Source of the DNA: an uncultured Mediterraneibacter sp.
Lineage (GTDB): Bacteria; Bacillota; Clostridia; Lachnospirales; Lachnospiraceae
Reading direction: 5' to 3'
NCBI GenBank assembly: GCA_934309345.1
Contig: CAKRDD010000027.1
Location: forward strand, 1 to 42,125
DNA length: 42,125 nt
Shown here: positions 7,776 through 17,216 of the stretch, in pieces
Layout of the letters: every line of letters starts with the position of its first letter
Position numbering within the stretch: position 1 is the stretch's first letter
Translations under genes and position numbers: made by a program
Notes under the pieces: generated by a model
Database searches by the model: none
What the model was told of the DNA's origin: nothing
The model's input: the letters and a program-made list of their open reading frames with translations, nothing else

Positions 7776-9833
7776 CTATCCGGTTTTGTTTTCTTCTTGT
7801 AATGTCTGCTCAATATATGCAAGAATCTCATTGTTTGCACATTTCTGCGTGATTTCGTGCAAGCCATTGTGTTCTTCGAACAGATTCATAATATCCCGAA
7901 GAATTTTCAAATGTTTTTCCTGATCTTCCACTGCCAGCATAATAATGATCTGTGCATCATAAAATTCCGTAAAATGCACTGGCTTCTCGAAAACTGTCAT
8001 TGATACATCCAGACGGTTTGCCCCATCCTCCGGTTTTCCATGTGCCAGTACAATTCCTTTTGTAATAAACATGTACGGACCGTAATACTGAATCTGAGAA
8101 ATAATATTATCCAGATAACATCGTTCGATACTCCCTGCTTCTAAGAGCATCTCTCCTGATTTTCGAATTGCATCCTGCCAGGAATACGTTTCTTTTTCTA
8201 TGCGAATACGGTCTTTTGCAAGAAACTCTGCAAGTCCTGTCTTTCTATTTCCATCTGAAATCTGTCGCTTTACTGATTCTCCCTGTATATATTTTGCCAG
8301 ATCTTTTTTCAGATTATCATAATCTTCTTCATCAACGTATTTTCGGACTACTTCAAAAAGTTCTGTAACATCTGTTGTTTTCTTTTGCTTCTCGATCAAT
8401 CGATGGTTTAAAATTGCTTTTCTGTCGTAATCTGTAAGAATCGGACGTACAACAATTACTGGAATAATTGTTTTTAATTTTACCGTTGAGATGATCAGAT
8501 CACACTGCTCATGGACATTTAGCAGATCAACTGCTGCGACTACATCAATTATTTCTGCATACGGCAAAAGTTTCTGAATCTCTCTTTTAAGCATATTTCC
8601 AGTGGAAACTCCATTTACACAAACGATAAGAATTCGCAGATGATCCTCCGGACGTTCTGCAATCTTCATATGCGAACCAAAATGAAGTGCAAGATAAGCA
8701 ATCTCACTGTCTGGGATCGGAAGCCCGATCATCTGTTCCAAATACTTTGATGCGCTTTTTGTTATATCGAACAAGTTCGGATATTCTCTTATAATATCAT
8801 CACTCAGCGGATTCCCGATCTGAATACCATACTGATAACGATACATTGATGAATTAATATGTAAAAATAAAGATCGCTCCAACTCTTCTTTGTCTTCAAA
8901 TTCAATACACGCTGTCTTCTCAAACTCTGACACAAGTGCTTTTGAGATTTCATAAACGGACTGATCTGCCTGGTTATCAAAGATTTCATCAATCACAGGT
9001 TCTGCCACTCTGGAACCAAGAAGATGCAGACAAAGATAAATATGCTCCTTCTCGTCAAGATCCGGAAAATACCTCTGAACGATCTGATATTCCGGTGTAG
9101 GAAGAAGTTTGTCCATATTTAGATTTGGAAAATAAGGTCTTCTCGCCCCCTTATACATCAGAGGCACAAGTGACGCCAGTGCAAAGAGAACTCCTTTCAC
9201 GTATTTTGTATTCAATTCTTCTACGATTGCCTGAATCTTTTCATAATGTTCACGGATCGGTTCCTGATAGAGAAAATCCAAAAGTCCTGCTTCAAATAAA
9301 GGATACAATGCATTAAAATACATAAAGAACAACGCTCTGATTCTCACAACATCTCCGGAAATCTTATATCCTTTTTTCTTTTCATACACCAGAGTCAAAT
9401 TATACTCCTGAAGCTGGGCTACTACCGCACGCATATCATTGAAAATCGTATTACGGCTCACCTGACAATATTCTGCAATCTTATCAATATAAACCTTTTC
9501 ACTTAAATGCATGATCAGAATATAGCAGTAAATGATTTTCACTCTCTCTGATGGTGAAAATACATAGCTTTCTTCTACTTCTTTCTGATCGATCACTTCA
9601 TTAATCAGACTTTTATCCTTCTCTGAAATCAGGATTCCTTTGCCACGAACCACTTCCAGTTCTGAAATCCCCTGCTCTGCCAGCCATTCATTTACCTTAC
9701 AAAGGTCATAATAGACACTTCTTTTGGATACCCCTGTCTCCTTTGCAAGCTGTTGCAGAGGAATATAATCTTCCGCCATAAGCAGTAATGTAAGAATTTT
9801 TCTGCAACGTTCATTGATATAAGCAGTTCCCAT
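7776..9833 (-). CDS. PRD-domain transcriptional regulator with EIIB and EIIA domains (BglG/MtlR-LicR type)
   Basis: Likely activator of the adjacent ula-type PTS operon, its activity set by phosphorylation. In the 685-residue product, domains in order are an N-terminal helix-turn-helix (about 5-60), a second HTH (about 115-137, YIDKIAEYCQVSRNTIFNDM), PRD1 with His264/His270 (EHIYLCLHLLGSR), PRD2 with His325 and His384 (LALHFGSHMK), an EIIB-like domain with Cys405 (CVNGVSTGNM), and a C-terminal EIIA domain with His598 (VLAHGKPEDGA). The reading frame stays open upstream into hemW. I chose ATG 9833 because GAAAGGG is 9 bases before it, while ATG 9842 abuts the same site. It starts 31 bases after hemW and ends at a terminator before ulaG. 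The ula target is inferred from position. Confidence 0.88.
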   Translation of the reverse strand: MGTAYINERCRKILTLLLMAEDYIPLQQLAKETGVSKRSVYYDLCKVNEWLAEQGISELEVVRGKGILISEKDKSLINEVIDQKEVEESYVFSPSERVKIIYCYILIMHLSEKVYIDKIAEYCQVSRNTIFNDMRAVVAQLQEYNLTLVYEKKKGYKISGDVVRIRALFFMYFNALYPLFEAGLLDFLYQEPIREHYEKIQAIVEELNTKYVKGVLFALASLVPLMYKGARRPYFPNLNMDKLLPTPEYQIVQRYFPDLDEKEHIYLCLHLLGSRVAEPVIDEIFDNQADQSVYEISKALVSEFEKTACIEFEDKEELERSLFLHINSSMYRYQYGIQIGNPLSDDIIREYPNLFDITKSASKYLEQMIGLPIPDSEIAYLALHFGSHMKIAERPEDHLRILIVCVNGVSTGNMLKREIQKLLPYAEIIDVVAAVDLLNVHEQCDLIISTVKLKTIIPVIVVRPILTDYDRKAILNHRLIEKQKKTTDVTELFEVVRKYVDEEDYDNLKKDLAKYIQGESVKRQISDGNRKTGLAEFLAKDRIRIEKETYSWQDAIRKSGEMLLEAGSIERCYLDNIISQIQYYGPYMFITKGIVLAHGKPEDGANRLDVSMTVFEKPVHFTEFYDAQIIIMLAVEDQEKHLKILRDIMNLFEEHNGLHEITQKCANNEILAYIEQTLQEENKTG

Positions 9834-9864
9834 CGCACTCATCCCTTTCTTTACCCTGACACTA

Positions 9865-11022
9865 TTAGAACAAGAACTCCGCCAACACACAATTGCTGAC
9901 ATCCATCCCCCTGTGCGTAAGCCGGATTCTGTCGTCCTCATATTCTAACAGCTTTTCTTCTTCTAATTTATCAAGAACCTTTCCATAAACATCATTTACA
10001 TTCTTTCCAAAATAGTTCTGAAAATCTGTTCTCGAAACTCCCTTTACCTTACGAAGCCCCAGATACATGAACTCTTCCATCTGCGATTCCACGGAAAGGA
10101 TTTCTCTGTCAATAAGAATCGACTCACCATTTCTAATCTTTTCAATGTATGCTTTCCGGTCACGGATATGGTCAAACCGCTCTCCTTTGATCAATGAGGA
10201 GGATCCTGCTCCGATTCCAAGGTAATCTACTCTATCCCAGTAACCAAGGTTGTGTCTGCATTCTTTTCCCGGCTTTGCATAATTGGAAATCTCATATCGA
10301 TGCATTCCGGCTTCTGCAAGTCTTTGAATTGTCAACTCTCCCATCGCATATTCTTCTTCCTCTGACGGAAGTTTCCATGCGCCACGGTCTAATTTTCCTT
10401 TTTCATACCAGTCGTAAAATACCGTGCCTTCTTCCAATATCAGACTATATGCGGATACGTGTTCCGGCTCAAGTGCCAGAACTTTCGAAAGTGTATCTTC
10501 ATAGCTTTCTATTGTCTGTCCCGGAAGCGCAGACATAAGATCAATATTTCTGTTTTTGAATCCTGCCCGTTCTGTCAGTTTCCATGTCTCAAGGAATTCT
10601 GCGAATGTGTGAATCCTTCCAAGCATCTTCAATTCTTCCTCCTGTGCGGACTGAAGTCCGATACTCAATCTATTTACTCCTGCTACTTTCATAGCATGAA
10701 GTTTTTCAATATCTACCATTCCCGGATTCATTTCCATCGTGATCTCTGCATTCTCATTTACTGAAAATGTATGATAAATTGCATTAAAAATCTGTTCTAT
10801 CTGTTCCGGAGTCAGAAGAGACGGTGTTCCTCCTCCCAGAAAAATGGTCTGAACTTCATATTCTTTGGAAAATTCGTGATAGCTCTGAATCTCCTGAAGC
10901 ATAGCACTGACATAAGCTGCCTGCTCTTCCTGTGTTCCACTTGCAGAGAAAAAATCACAATAATTACATTTTCTTACGCAAAATGGAATGTGAAGATATA
11001 ATTCTAAATTTCTCTTTTTCAT
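9865..11022 (-). CDS. hemW: Radical SAM heme chaperone HemW
   Basis: HemW (formerly HemN-like coproporphyrinogen oxidase) binds heme and a 4Fe-4S cluster and is thought to deliver heme to target proteins. The 385-residue protein has HIPFCVRKCNYCDFF near its N-terminus, holding the radical SAM cysteines. It also has the GGGTPSLL segment and the DLMSALPGQ and HVSAYSL segments of the family. The frame extends to a TTG at 11052 inside a hairpin, but family alignment favours ATG 11022 (MKKRNLELYLHIPF). The only strong Shine-Dalgarno, AAGGAAGGG, lies on the far side of that hairpin (see 11034-11068). It follows lepA, as in many Firmicutes. Confidence 0.92.
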   Translation of the reverse strand: MKKRNLELYLHIPFCVRKCNYCDFFSASGTQEEQAAYVSAMLQEIQSYHEFSKEYEVQTIFLGGGTPSLLTPEQIEQIFNAIYHTFSVNENAEITMEMNPGMVDIEKLHAMKVAGVNRLSIGLQSAQEEELKMLGRIHTFAEFLETWKLTERAGFKNRNIDLMSALPGQTIESYEDTLSKVLALEPEHVSAYSLILEEGTVFYDWYEKGKLDRGAWKLPSEEEEYAMGELTIQRLAEAGMHRYEISNYAKPGKECRHNLGYWDRVDYLGIGAGSSSLIKGERFDHIRDRKAYIEKIRNGESILIDREILSVESQMEEFMYLGLRKVKGVSRTDFQNYFGKNVNDVYGKVLDKLEEEKLLEYEDDRIRLTHRGMDVSNCVLAEFLF

Positions 11023-11033
11023 CTTTAAATGCA

Positions 11034-11068
11034 GAAAGATACTGTCTGACAAAAAAACAGTATCTTTC
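11034..11068 (-). other. Hairpin between Shine-Dalgarno and hemW start
   Basis: A perfect 12-bp inverted repeat (11034-11045 and 11057-11068; minus-strand arms GAAAGATACTGT and ACAGTATCTTTC) with an 11-base loop. It is not followed by a U-run. AAGGAAGGG sits at its upstream edge and the hemW ATG 11 bases past its downstream edge, so folding brings the ribosome site to a normal distance. Confidence 0.6.
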
Positions 11069-11089
11069 CCTTCCTTCTTTTATCTATGA

Positions 11090-12904
11090 CTAATTCTCGT
11101 CCAGTTTCAAAACGCTCATGAATGCACTCTGTGGAATCTCTACGTTTCCAACCTGACGCATTCTCTTCTTTCCTTCTTTCTGTTTTTCAAGCAGTTTCTT
11201 CTTACGTGAAATATCACCACCGTAACATTTCGCAAGAACGTCCTTACGCATTGCCTTAACCGTCTCTCTCGCAATAATCTTACTTCCGACTGCTGCCTGA
11301 ATCGGAATCTCGAAAAGCTGTCTCGGAATCTCTTCTTTCAGCTTCTCACACATCTTTCTTCCACGCTCATAGGCGCTTCCCTCGAATACGATAAAGGAAA
11401 GTGCATCAACTTCTTCTTTGTTGATCAGAATATCAAGCTTGACAAGCTCGGAACGTACATAACCAAGCATCTCATAATCAAAGGAGGCATATCCTCTGGA
11501 TCTTGATTTCAATGCATCAAAGAAATCGTAAATGATCTCGTTGAGTGGCAGATGATATGTCAGCACAGCTCTTGTCTCTTCGATATATTCCATTCCCTGA
11601 TAGATTCCACGGCGTTCCTGACACAGATCCATGATCGCTCCGATGTACTCGGATGTTACCATGATCTCTGCCTTCACCATAGGCTCTTCCATATATTCAA
11701 TCTCTGCTGGATCCGGCATGTTTGTCGGGTTCGTCAGATCGATCACATCACCGTTTGTCTTATGGATCTTGTAAATAACACTCGGTGCTGTTGTAACAAG
11801 GTCAAGATTGTACTCTCTTTCCAGACGTTCCTGAATGATCTCCAGATGAAGGAGTCCTAAGAATCCACAACGGAATCCGAATCCAAGTGCTACCGATGTC
11901 TCTGCCTCAAACTGAAGTGCGGCATCATTAAGCTGCAGCTTCTCAAGCGCATCTCTTAAGTCCGGATACTTTGCTCCGTCTGCCGGATAAAGTCCGCAGT
12001 ATACCATCGGATTTACTTTCTTATATCCTGGAAGTGGTTCTGCACACGGATTCTCTGCATTCGTGATCGTATCTCCGACACGGGTATCCTTTACATTCTT
12101 AAGACTGGCTGTGATATATCCTACCATTCCGGCTTCGAGTGCATCACATGGAATGAACTGTCCCGCTCCAAATGTACCAACTTCTACAACTTCTGCCTTC
12201 GCACCTGTTGCCATCATAAGCATCGGTGTACCTTTTCTGACAGTACCTTCCTTGATACGGCAGAATACAATAACTCCCTTGTAAGAATCGTACTTGGAGT
12301 CAAAAATCAATGCCTGCAATGGTGCATCCGGATCTCCGACCGGTGACGGAATCTGCTGTACGATCTGCTCAAGGACTTCATGTACATTCAGTCCTGTCTT
12401 AGCAGAAATCAGTGGTGCATTCTCCGCATCGATTCCAATCACATCTTCAATCTCTTCTTTTACACGCTCCGGCTCTGCGCTTGGCAGATCGATCTTGTTG
12501 ATAACCGGCATAACATCCAGATCATGGTCAAGTGCCAGATAGACATTCGCAAGTGTCTGTGCCTCAACTCCCTGTGCCGCATCGACGACAAGAATCGCTC
12601 CATCGCAGGCTGCCAGGCTTCGAGATACCTCATAATTGAAATCGACATGTCCCGGTGTATCGATCAAGTTGAAAATATACTCTTCCCCGTCATCTGCCTG
12701 ATATACGGTACGGACTGCCTGTGCCTTGATCGTGATCCCACGCTCTCTCTCCAGATCCATGTTATCGAGAACCTGTGACTGCATCTCTCTGCTAGTCAAA
12801 AGTCCTGTCTGCTCAATGATACGGTCCGCCAGTGTAGACTTACCGTGATCGATATGTGCTATAATACAAAAATTTCTAATATGACTCTGATCAATTGTTG
12901 ACAA
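11090..12904 (-). CDS. lepA: Translation elongation factor 4 (LepA)
   Basis: GTPase that acts on ribosomes, implicated in back-translocation and 30S biogenesis. From the chosen start it is 604 residues. The N-terminal G domain shows AHIDHGKST (P-loop), DTPGHVDF and NKIDLP, followed by EF-Tu domain II, EF-G-like domains III and V, and the LepA-specific C-terminal domain ending in KKLLEKQKEGKKRMRQVG. An ATG at 12919 directly abuts the holA stop but has a poor ribosome site. TTG at 12904 has GGAGG at a good distance and gives MSTIDQSHIRNF, the usual family start, so I prefer it. Its neighbours holA and hemW are classical. Confidence 0.93.
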   Translation of the reverse strand: MSTIDQSHIRNFCIIAHIDHGKSTLADRIIEQTGLLTSREMQSQVLDNMDLERERGITIKAQAVRTVYQADDGEEYIFNLIDTPGHVDFNYEVSRSLAACDGAILVVDAAQGVEAQTLANVYLALDHDLDVMPVINKIDLPSAEPERVKEEIEDVIGIDAENAPLISAKTGLNVHEVLEQIVQQIPSPVGDPDAPLQALIFDSKYDSYKGVIVFCRIKEGTVRKGTPMLMMATGAKAEVVEVGTFGAGQFIPCDALEAGMVGYITASLKNVKDTRVGDTITNAENPCAEPLPGYKKVNPMVYCGLYPADGAKYPDLRDALEKLQLNDAALQFEAETSVALGFGFRCGFLGLLHLEIIQERLEREYNLDLVTTAPSVIYKIHKTNGDVIDLTNPTNMPDPAEIEYMEEPMVKAEIMVTSEYIGAIMDLCQERRGIYQGMEYIEETRAVLTYHLPLNEIIYDFFDALKSRSRGYASFDYEMLGYVRSELVKLDILINKEEVDALSFIVFEGSAYERGRKMCEKLKEEIPRQLFEIPIQAAVGSKIIARETVKAMRKDVLAKCYGGDISRKKKLLEKQKEGKKRMRQVGNVEIPQSAFMSVLKLDEN

Positions 12905-12919
12905 TACTTCTTCCTCCAT

Positions 12920-13903
12920 CTATCTTTCTGACTGTTTTACTATAAAAAGCTCTACTGCAAGATTGTCTGTCAGCAATCCTGTCTTTACATCCTGCTCCAG
13001 CTGTGCCCCTTCTTCCATCACACGGCGCAGCTGTCCCATCTTAAACCGCTTCGCCTGTTCCATGTTCTTTCCTGCCACAAATGGATGTAAGCCTGCTTTA
13101 GACGCAATCTCTTTTCTTCCATATCCCTGATTTGCAAGTGCCTTGACATGGAAAAGCATCCTGTACTGACGCACCAACAGAAAAAGAATACGCATCGGCG
13201 GTTCTTTAAGAGCCAGTAACTCATAGTACAGATCCAGTGCTTTCTGCTGATTTCCGGCTGCGACCGCATCCACCATCTCGAAAATATGATTCGTGATCTG
13301 CGTCACACAGACAGCATCAATATCTTCCTTTGTGATCGTATCACGCTCCAGTGCATAACAGAAGACTTTCTCCAGTTCTCCCTGGATATTCTCCATATCG
13401 GTACCTACTTTATCAAGAAAATACACGATCACAGACTCTGAAATCTGCTTCTGCTCTTTTCGGACCAGACCTGCAACCCAGCGTTTCAAAGTTCCTGCAT
13501 CCTGCGTGGACAGCTCTGCAATATATCCTTTTGCTTTCACTGCTTTATAGAGCTTATTTCTCTTATCAATCTCTTCTTCCACGAAGATAAAACAGGTCGT
13601 CTCCGGCATGTCCTTGATATAATCTGCCAGATCAGCCCCTGCCGCAGTTTTAAAGAAACCTGTATTCTCGAATACGATCAGTCTGCGCTCTGCAAAGAAA
13701 GGTAAGGTCTCTGCAAGATCGATTGCTTCCTTTACCGGCGTGTTCTTCCCTTCATAATACGAATAGTTCATCGTATCACCTTCCGGAATCATTGCCTTCA
13801 CAAAACGGTTCTTATACTGTTTCTTCAGATATGCTTCTTCTCCACAGAGAAGATATACCTGCTTAAATTGTCCTGATTTTAAATCTTCATTTAAGGTCTT
13901 CAT
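12920..13903 (-). CDS. holA: DNA polymerase III delta subunit (clamp loader)
   Basis: Delta subunit of the clamp-loader complex, which opens the sliding clamp during DNA replication. The 327-residue product has the family pattern: YLLCGEEAYLKKQY near the start, the FFAERRLIVFENTGFF strand, and a C-terminal alpha-helical domain with EPPMRILFLLVRQYRMLF. The frame remains open to a GTG at 13957, but ATG 13903 gives the conserved N-terminus MKTLNEDLKSGQFKQVYLL. No ribosome site precedes it. Instead a promoter ends only 9 bases upstream, so the mRNA may be nearly leaderless. lepA follows at once. Confidence 0.9.
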   Translation of the reverse strand: MKTLNEDLKSGQFKQVYLLCGEEAYLKKQYKNRFVKAMIPEGDTMNYSYYEGKNTPVKEAIDLAETLPFFAERRLIVFENTGFFKTAAGADLADYIKDMPETTCFIFVEEEIDKRNKLYKAVKAKGYIAELSTQDAGTLKRWVAGLVRKEQKQISESVIVYFLDKVGTDMENIQGELEKVFCYALERDTITKEDIDAVCVTQITNHIFEMVDAVAAGNQQKALDLYYELLALKEPPMRILFLLVRQYRMLFHVKALANQGYGRKEIASKAGLHPFVAGKNMEQAKRFKMGQLRRVMEEGAQLEQDVKTGLLTDNLAVELFIVKQSER

Positions 13904-13912
13904 AACTATTCT

Positions 13913-13942
13913 ATTATAAAGGAATAACCAACACTTTGACAA
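13913..13942 (-). promoter_or_regulatory. Promoter immediately upstream of holA
   Basis: On the minus strand there is a -35 TTGTCA (13937-13942), an 18-base spacer and a consensus -10 TATAAT (13913-13918). The holA ATG begins 9 bases after the -10, so transcription would start within about 0-4 bases of it. It separates holA-lepA-hemW from the com gene run. Confidence 0.75.
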
Positions 13943-13979
13943 GAGCCTTTTTATCACCTGTACCTGTTTGTTTCCTGTT

Positions 13980-16277
13980 TTATAAATACTTGTGAACCTT
14001 TATTTTTTTTCCATCGCTCCTTAGTGTAATTGCACCACATTCCTGCGTGGACAACACTTCACTTCCGATTTCCTGCAGGCGTTCCAGCGTCTCCTCATGT
14101 GGATGTCCATAGCGGTTCTCAATCCCCGCTGAAATTAATGTTAATCTGGGTTTCACAATCTGAAGGAATTCTTCACTTCCCGAATTCTTCGACCCATGAT
14201 GTCCTGCTTTTAAGATTGGACAGCTTTCCAACGCTTTGCTTTCCACCAGTTGTTCCTCTCCTCTTCCTTCCAGATCTCCTGTCAGAAGCATTCGAAACGC
14301 CCCATCCTTCAATTCCAGTACAACAGATGCTTCATTTCCTGCTTCCAGACGAGGTACCTCCTCCATCCTGCCACGTGTGTGCTCATTTTTTCTCGTTGTC
14401 AACGGAGCTATGCATTTTAAATATGTTCCGACTTCTTCTCCGGAATAAATGGTCAACACTTTCGTCCCGTTTTCTTTCGCTATTTCTGCAAGATGGAGCA
14501 ATTTCTCATCCATATATTCTTCCGGCGGCAGAACAAGCGCATCGATTTCCACCCCCTGTTTCTGATTTTGCAGAAGTTCCTGAATTCCATTGATGTGATC
14601 TGCATCACCATGTGTCACAAAAATATACTCCAGTTTTCTGACTCCCTGTGATAATAGAAACGGCTCAATCCGGTAAGTGCCGACAGAAGACAGATCACTG
14701 CTTCCTCCATCCACCAGCATTTTCTTTCCTTCCCTGTCTCTTATAAAAATGCAGTCCCCCTGTCCAACATCCAGAACCGTCACCTGAAGTTTTTTTGAAT
14801 CATTACTAAGTGTTCTGCATCCGCAGATCGATCCTGCTATGACAATACAGACAAGCAGTGAAAATCCTGCCTGTTTTCTTCGGTTATCTGTCTTATTTTT
14901 CATTACATGAAACAGGAAGCACAAAAAGAACAGCACACCATAGTAAATAAGCACCCACCATAACTTCGGCTGTCCGGTCACGATCCTGCTGCCCGGAAGC
15001 CCTGATGTCAGCTCACATAATTTATCATAGAAGGACAACAGGCAATCACAACTTCTGAATCCGATTTTTCCTACGGTTCCTGATAATTCTGAAAATAAAA
15101 TTCCGCCCAGACCGGTCAGCATCACAAATGGAAACAGCGGAATTAAGATAACATTCAGGGCCAGTGCATACGGCGGCACCTCAAAGTAATAATACAGCAT
15201 GACTCCCAGAAGCATTCCATTCACAGCCAGACTGATCTTAAATCCTTCCCATGCTTTCAGGCGTGTTTTCTGTTCGAAAATTGGATACAATAATAAAATG
15301 CCAAGAATTGCGCCAAATGAAAGTAAAAATGCTGCATCTAACAGATACAGCGGTTGATATATGCTCAGGATAGCTGCTGTAACCGCCAGGCTTGTCGGTT
15401 GATCCACATCTCTCCCGGTAATTTCTGCCCCCATGCGGATAAAAAACATAAGAAGTGCACGAAGGCTGGATACCTGTGGCCCTGTCATAACCAAATAAAA
15501 AAACAGAATCCCTCCTCCGGCAATTCCGGAAAACAGAAATGAATTTCCCATTCTTCTTAATAACCGGTAAACAGACATTCCGATCAGTGACATGTGTAAC
15601 CCTGAAATTGCAAGCAGATGTCCTAATCCGTTCTTCTGATACAATTTTTTCATCTCCGGATCAAGTCCGCTCTTTTCTCCTAACAGGATTGCAGAAAGCA
15701 TCGCGCCATGTGTTTTTCCCATCTGGCTTTCAATCTTCCAGTTCCAGTAATTTTTCAGCCGATCCAGCTGATTCCGTATGCTATCCCATTGTGATACAAT
15801 CCAGTTCTTGTCTTTTTCAGACAAAACTATCTCAACCTGTTCTGCTTTTGTTAAAATCCCAACATGGATCCCCTGTTTTTGATAATAACTTTTCTGGTTA
15901 AAGTTACCCGGATTTCTTGGCGGATGAAAGGTCTGTTTTGTCCCCCACACGTTCAGTTTCTGTCCTATTTTCATTCTGGTTTTTTTACCGGATTTATTAT
16001 TTTTTATTGTTATAAGGATTTTCTTTTCTTTGATTGTCTGATTCTTATTCTTTCGATCTGTGCAAGAAACAACTGCATCCTTCAGATAAATTGCAGTTGA
16101 TTGTGATTTGTTCTCAATTTTATAAACCGTACCCTCGCAAACCACATCGTTCTCATCCGAAATCAATGTTTCTGCAAGGGACGGTTTCTGATCTTTTGTA
16201 TTCTGTAAAAAACTCACTCTTATAAGCTGTATGGCAAGCAGTATAAGACATACCATACAAAGCGGGCGTTTTCTCAT
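13980..16277 (-). CDS. comEC: DNA internalization competence protein ComEC/Rec2
   Basis: Membrane channel that carries single-stranded DNA into the cytosol during natural transformation. The 765 residues show an N-terminal signal-anchor, a DUF4131-type soluble stretch (about 30-190), the Competence membrane domain (about 195-480, starting near GHLLAISGLHMSLIG), and a C-terminal metallo-beta-lactamase domain (about 497-765). That domain has LDVGQGDC and HGDADH (His556, Asp558, Asp560, His561), so a nuclease role is likely intact. Its start overlaps the gerMN stop by 4 bases (ATGA). comEA lies three genes upstream, separated by a two-component system and gerMN. Confidence 0.93.
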   Translation of the reverse strand: MRKRPLCMVCLILLAIQLIRVSFLQNTKDQKPSLAETLISDENDVVCEGTVYKIENKSQSTAIYLKDAVVSCTDRKNKNQTIKEKKILITIKNNKSGKKTRMKIGQKLNVWGTKQTFHPPRNPGNFNQKSYYQKQGIHVGILTKAEQVEIVLSEKDKNWIVSQWDSIRNQLDRLKNYWNWKIESQMGKTHGAMLSAILLGEKSGLDPEMKKLYQKNGLGHLLAISGLHMSLIGMSVYRLLRRMGNSFLFSGIAGGGILFFYLVMTGPQVSSLRALLMFFIRMGAEITGRDVDQPTSLAVTAAILSIYQPLYLLDAAFLLSFGAILGILLLYPIFEQKTRLKAWEGFKISLAVNGMLLGVMLYYYFEVPPYALALNVILIPLFPFVMLTGLGGILFSELSGTVGKIGFRSCDCLLSFYDKLCELTSGLPGSRIVTGQPKLWWVLIYYGVLFFLCFLFHVMKNKTDNRRKQAGFSLLVCIVIAGSICGCRTLSNDSKKLQVTVLDVGQGDCIFIRDREGKKMLVDGGSSDLSSVGTYRIEPFLLSQGVRKLEYIFVTHGDADHINGIQELLQNQKQGVEIDALVLPPEEYMDEKLLHLAEIAKENGTKVLTIYSGEEVGTYLKCIAPLTTRKNEHTRGRMEEVPRLEAGNEASVVLELKDGAFRMLLTGDLEGRGEEQLVESKALESCPILKAGHHGSKNSGSEEFLQIVKPRLTLISAGIENRYGHPHEETLERLQEIGSEVLSTQECGAITLRSDGKKIKVHKYL

Positions 16278-17206
16278 TCTTTGTTATCTGCTGCGATCCA
16301 GTCCAACTCTTCATTCAATGGCTGTGACAAGTCCACCTTCTCCATGTATTTTGCATTCGATTCACCATTGATCGTAATCTGTACCTGCCTTACTCCTGCT
16401 CCCTCTACAAGAGAATCCACGATAGAATAAATCGTGATCTCAGGCAGTACGTCATATGCACTGATCAGAAATGTGCTGTCAAAATTCACATAACAGATTC
16501 CATCCTTTGTCGTCACACTCAACAGGTTAGCGGCTGGATTGATCGTTGGATAAGCCCCCTCCTCAGATGGACCCTGCATCAGCTTTTCTACAATCAGCTT
16601 TTCTTTCAGAACATTACTGCTGTAATGAACATCAACCTCTTGTTTGACCAGTTTGGATCCATTCTGATCTGCAAAATATAACTTCAATGTATCACTCTGA
16701 TAAGAACTTAACGAAGACCCTGTCGTATCAACAATATCGTCCTCATTCATCAGACCGACATCATTTCCTTCATCATCTTTGAGTGGTTCTCCCTCCACAC
16801 GGACAGATACCGCATCAATTCCGTCAATCTGAAGCAGTGACTGCACGATTGCTGCCCGCATCAGTTTCTCATCCAGGGATTTCACTTCATAATATTCTTC
16901 ACTGAAATCAATCTCAAGGATACTGCCCTTCAAAGCACAGCTGAGTAATTTCACCTGTTCCGGAATTGCCTGTGTATATTCAATTTCATTCGTTGGTTTC
17001 TTCATCTCATCGATTACAGATTCCGCTTCTTTTATCACAGAATTGCCGCTGATCTTAGCCGCGACCTTTACAAGTCCTGTCTTGTCTGTATTCATACAGT
17101 AAATGTAAGATTCGCCTTCCTTTACTCCATAACGATCCCCACACGCAGTTACTGCGAGAGAAAGAATCAGAATAAGCAACACTGCGATTCCTTTTCTTTT
17201 TTTCAT
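16274..17206 (-). CDS. GerMN-domain spore germination/sporulation lipoprotein
   Basis: Secreted lipoprotein of the GerM family, which supports germination and sporulation in Bacillus. The 310 residues begin with a basic, hydrophobic signal peptide and a lipobox ending at Cys22 (LAVTAC). Two GerMN units follow, roughly 55-150 and 168-290. The second is recognised by DTLKLYFADQNGSKLV and ALVEKLMQGP-like text (LIVEKLMQGPSEEGAYP), then YVNFDSTF. It lies 10 bases after the sensor kinase gene and overlaps comEC by 4 bases, so all are one transcript. GerMN next to a sensor kinase is also seen in mycobacterial lpqB-mtrB loci, hinting that it could modulate the kinase. That idea is inference. Confidence 0.85.
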   Translation of the reverse strand: MKKRKGIAVLLILILSLAVTACGDRYGVKEGESYIYCMNTDKTGLVKVAAKISGNSVIKEAESVIDEMKKPTNEIEYTQAIPEQVKLLSCALKGSILEIDFSEEYYEVKSLDEKLMRAAIVQSLLQIDGIDAVSVRVEGEPLKDDEGNDVGLMNEDDIVDTTGSSLSSYQSDTLKLYFADQNGSKLVKQEVDVHYSSNVLKEKLIVEKLMQGPSEEGAYPTINPAANLLSVTTKDGICYVNFDSTFLISAYDVLPEITIYSIVDSLVEGAGVRQVQITINGESNAKYMEKVDLSQPLNEELDWIAADNKE

Positions 17207-17216
17207 AACTTTTCTC

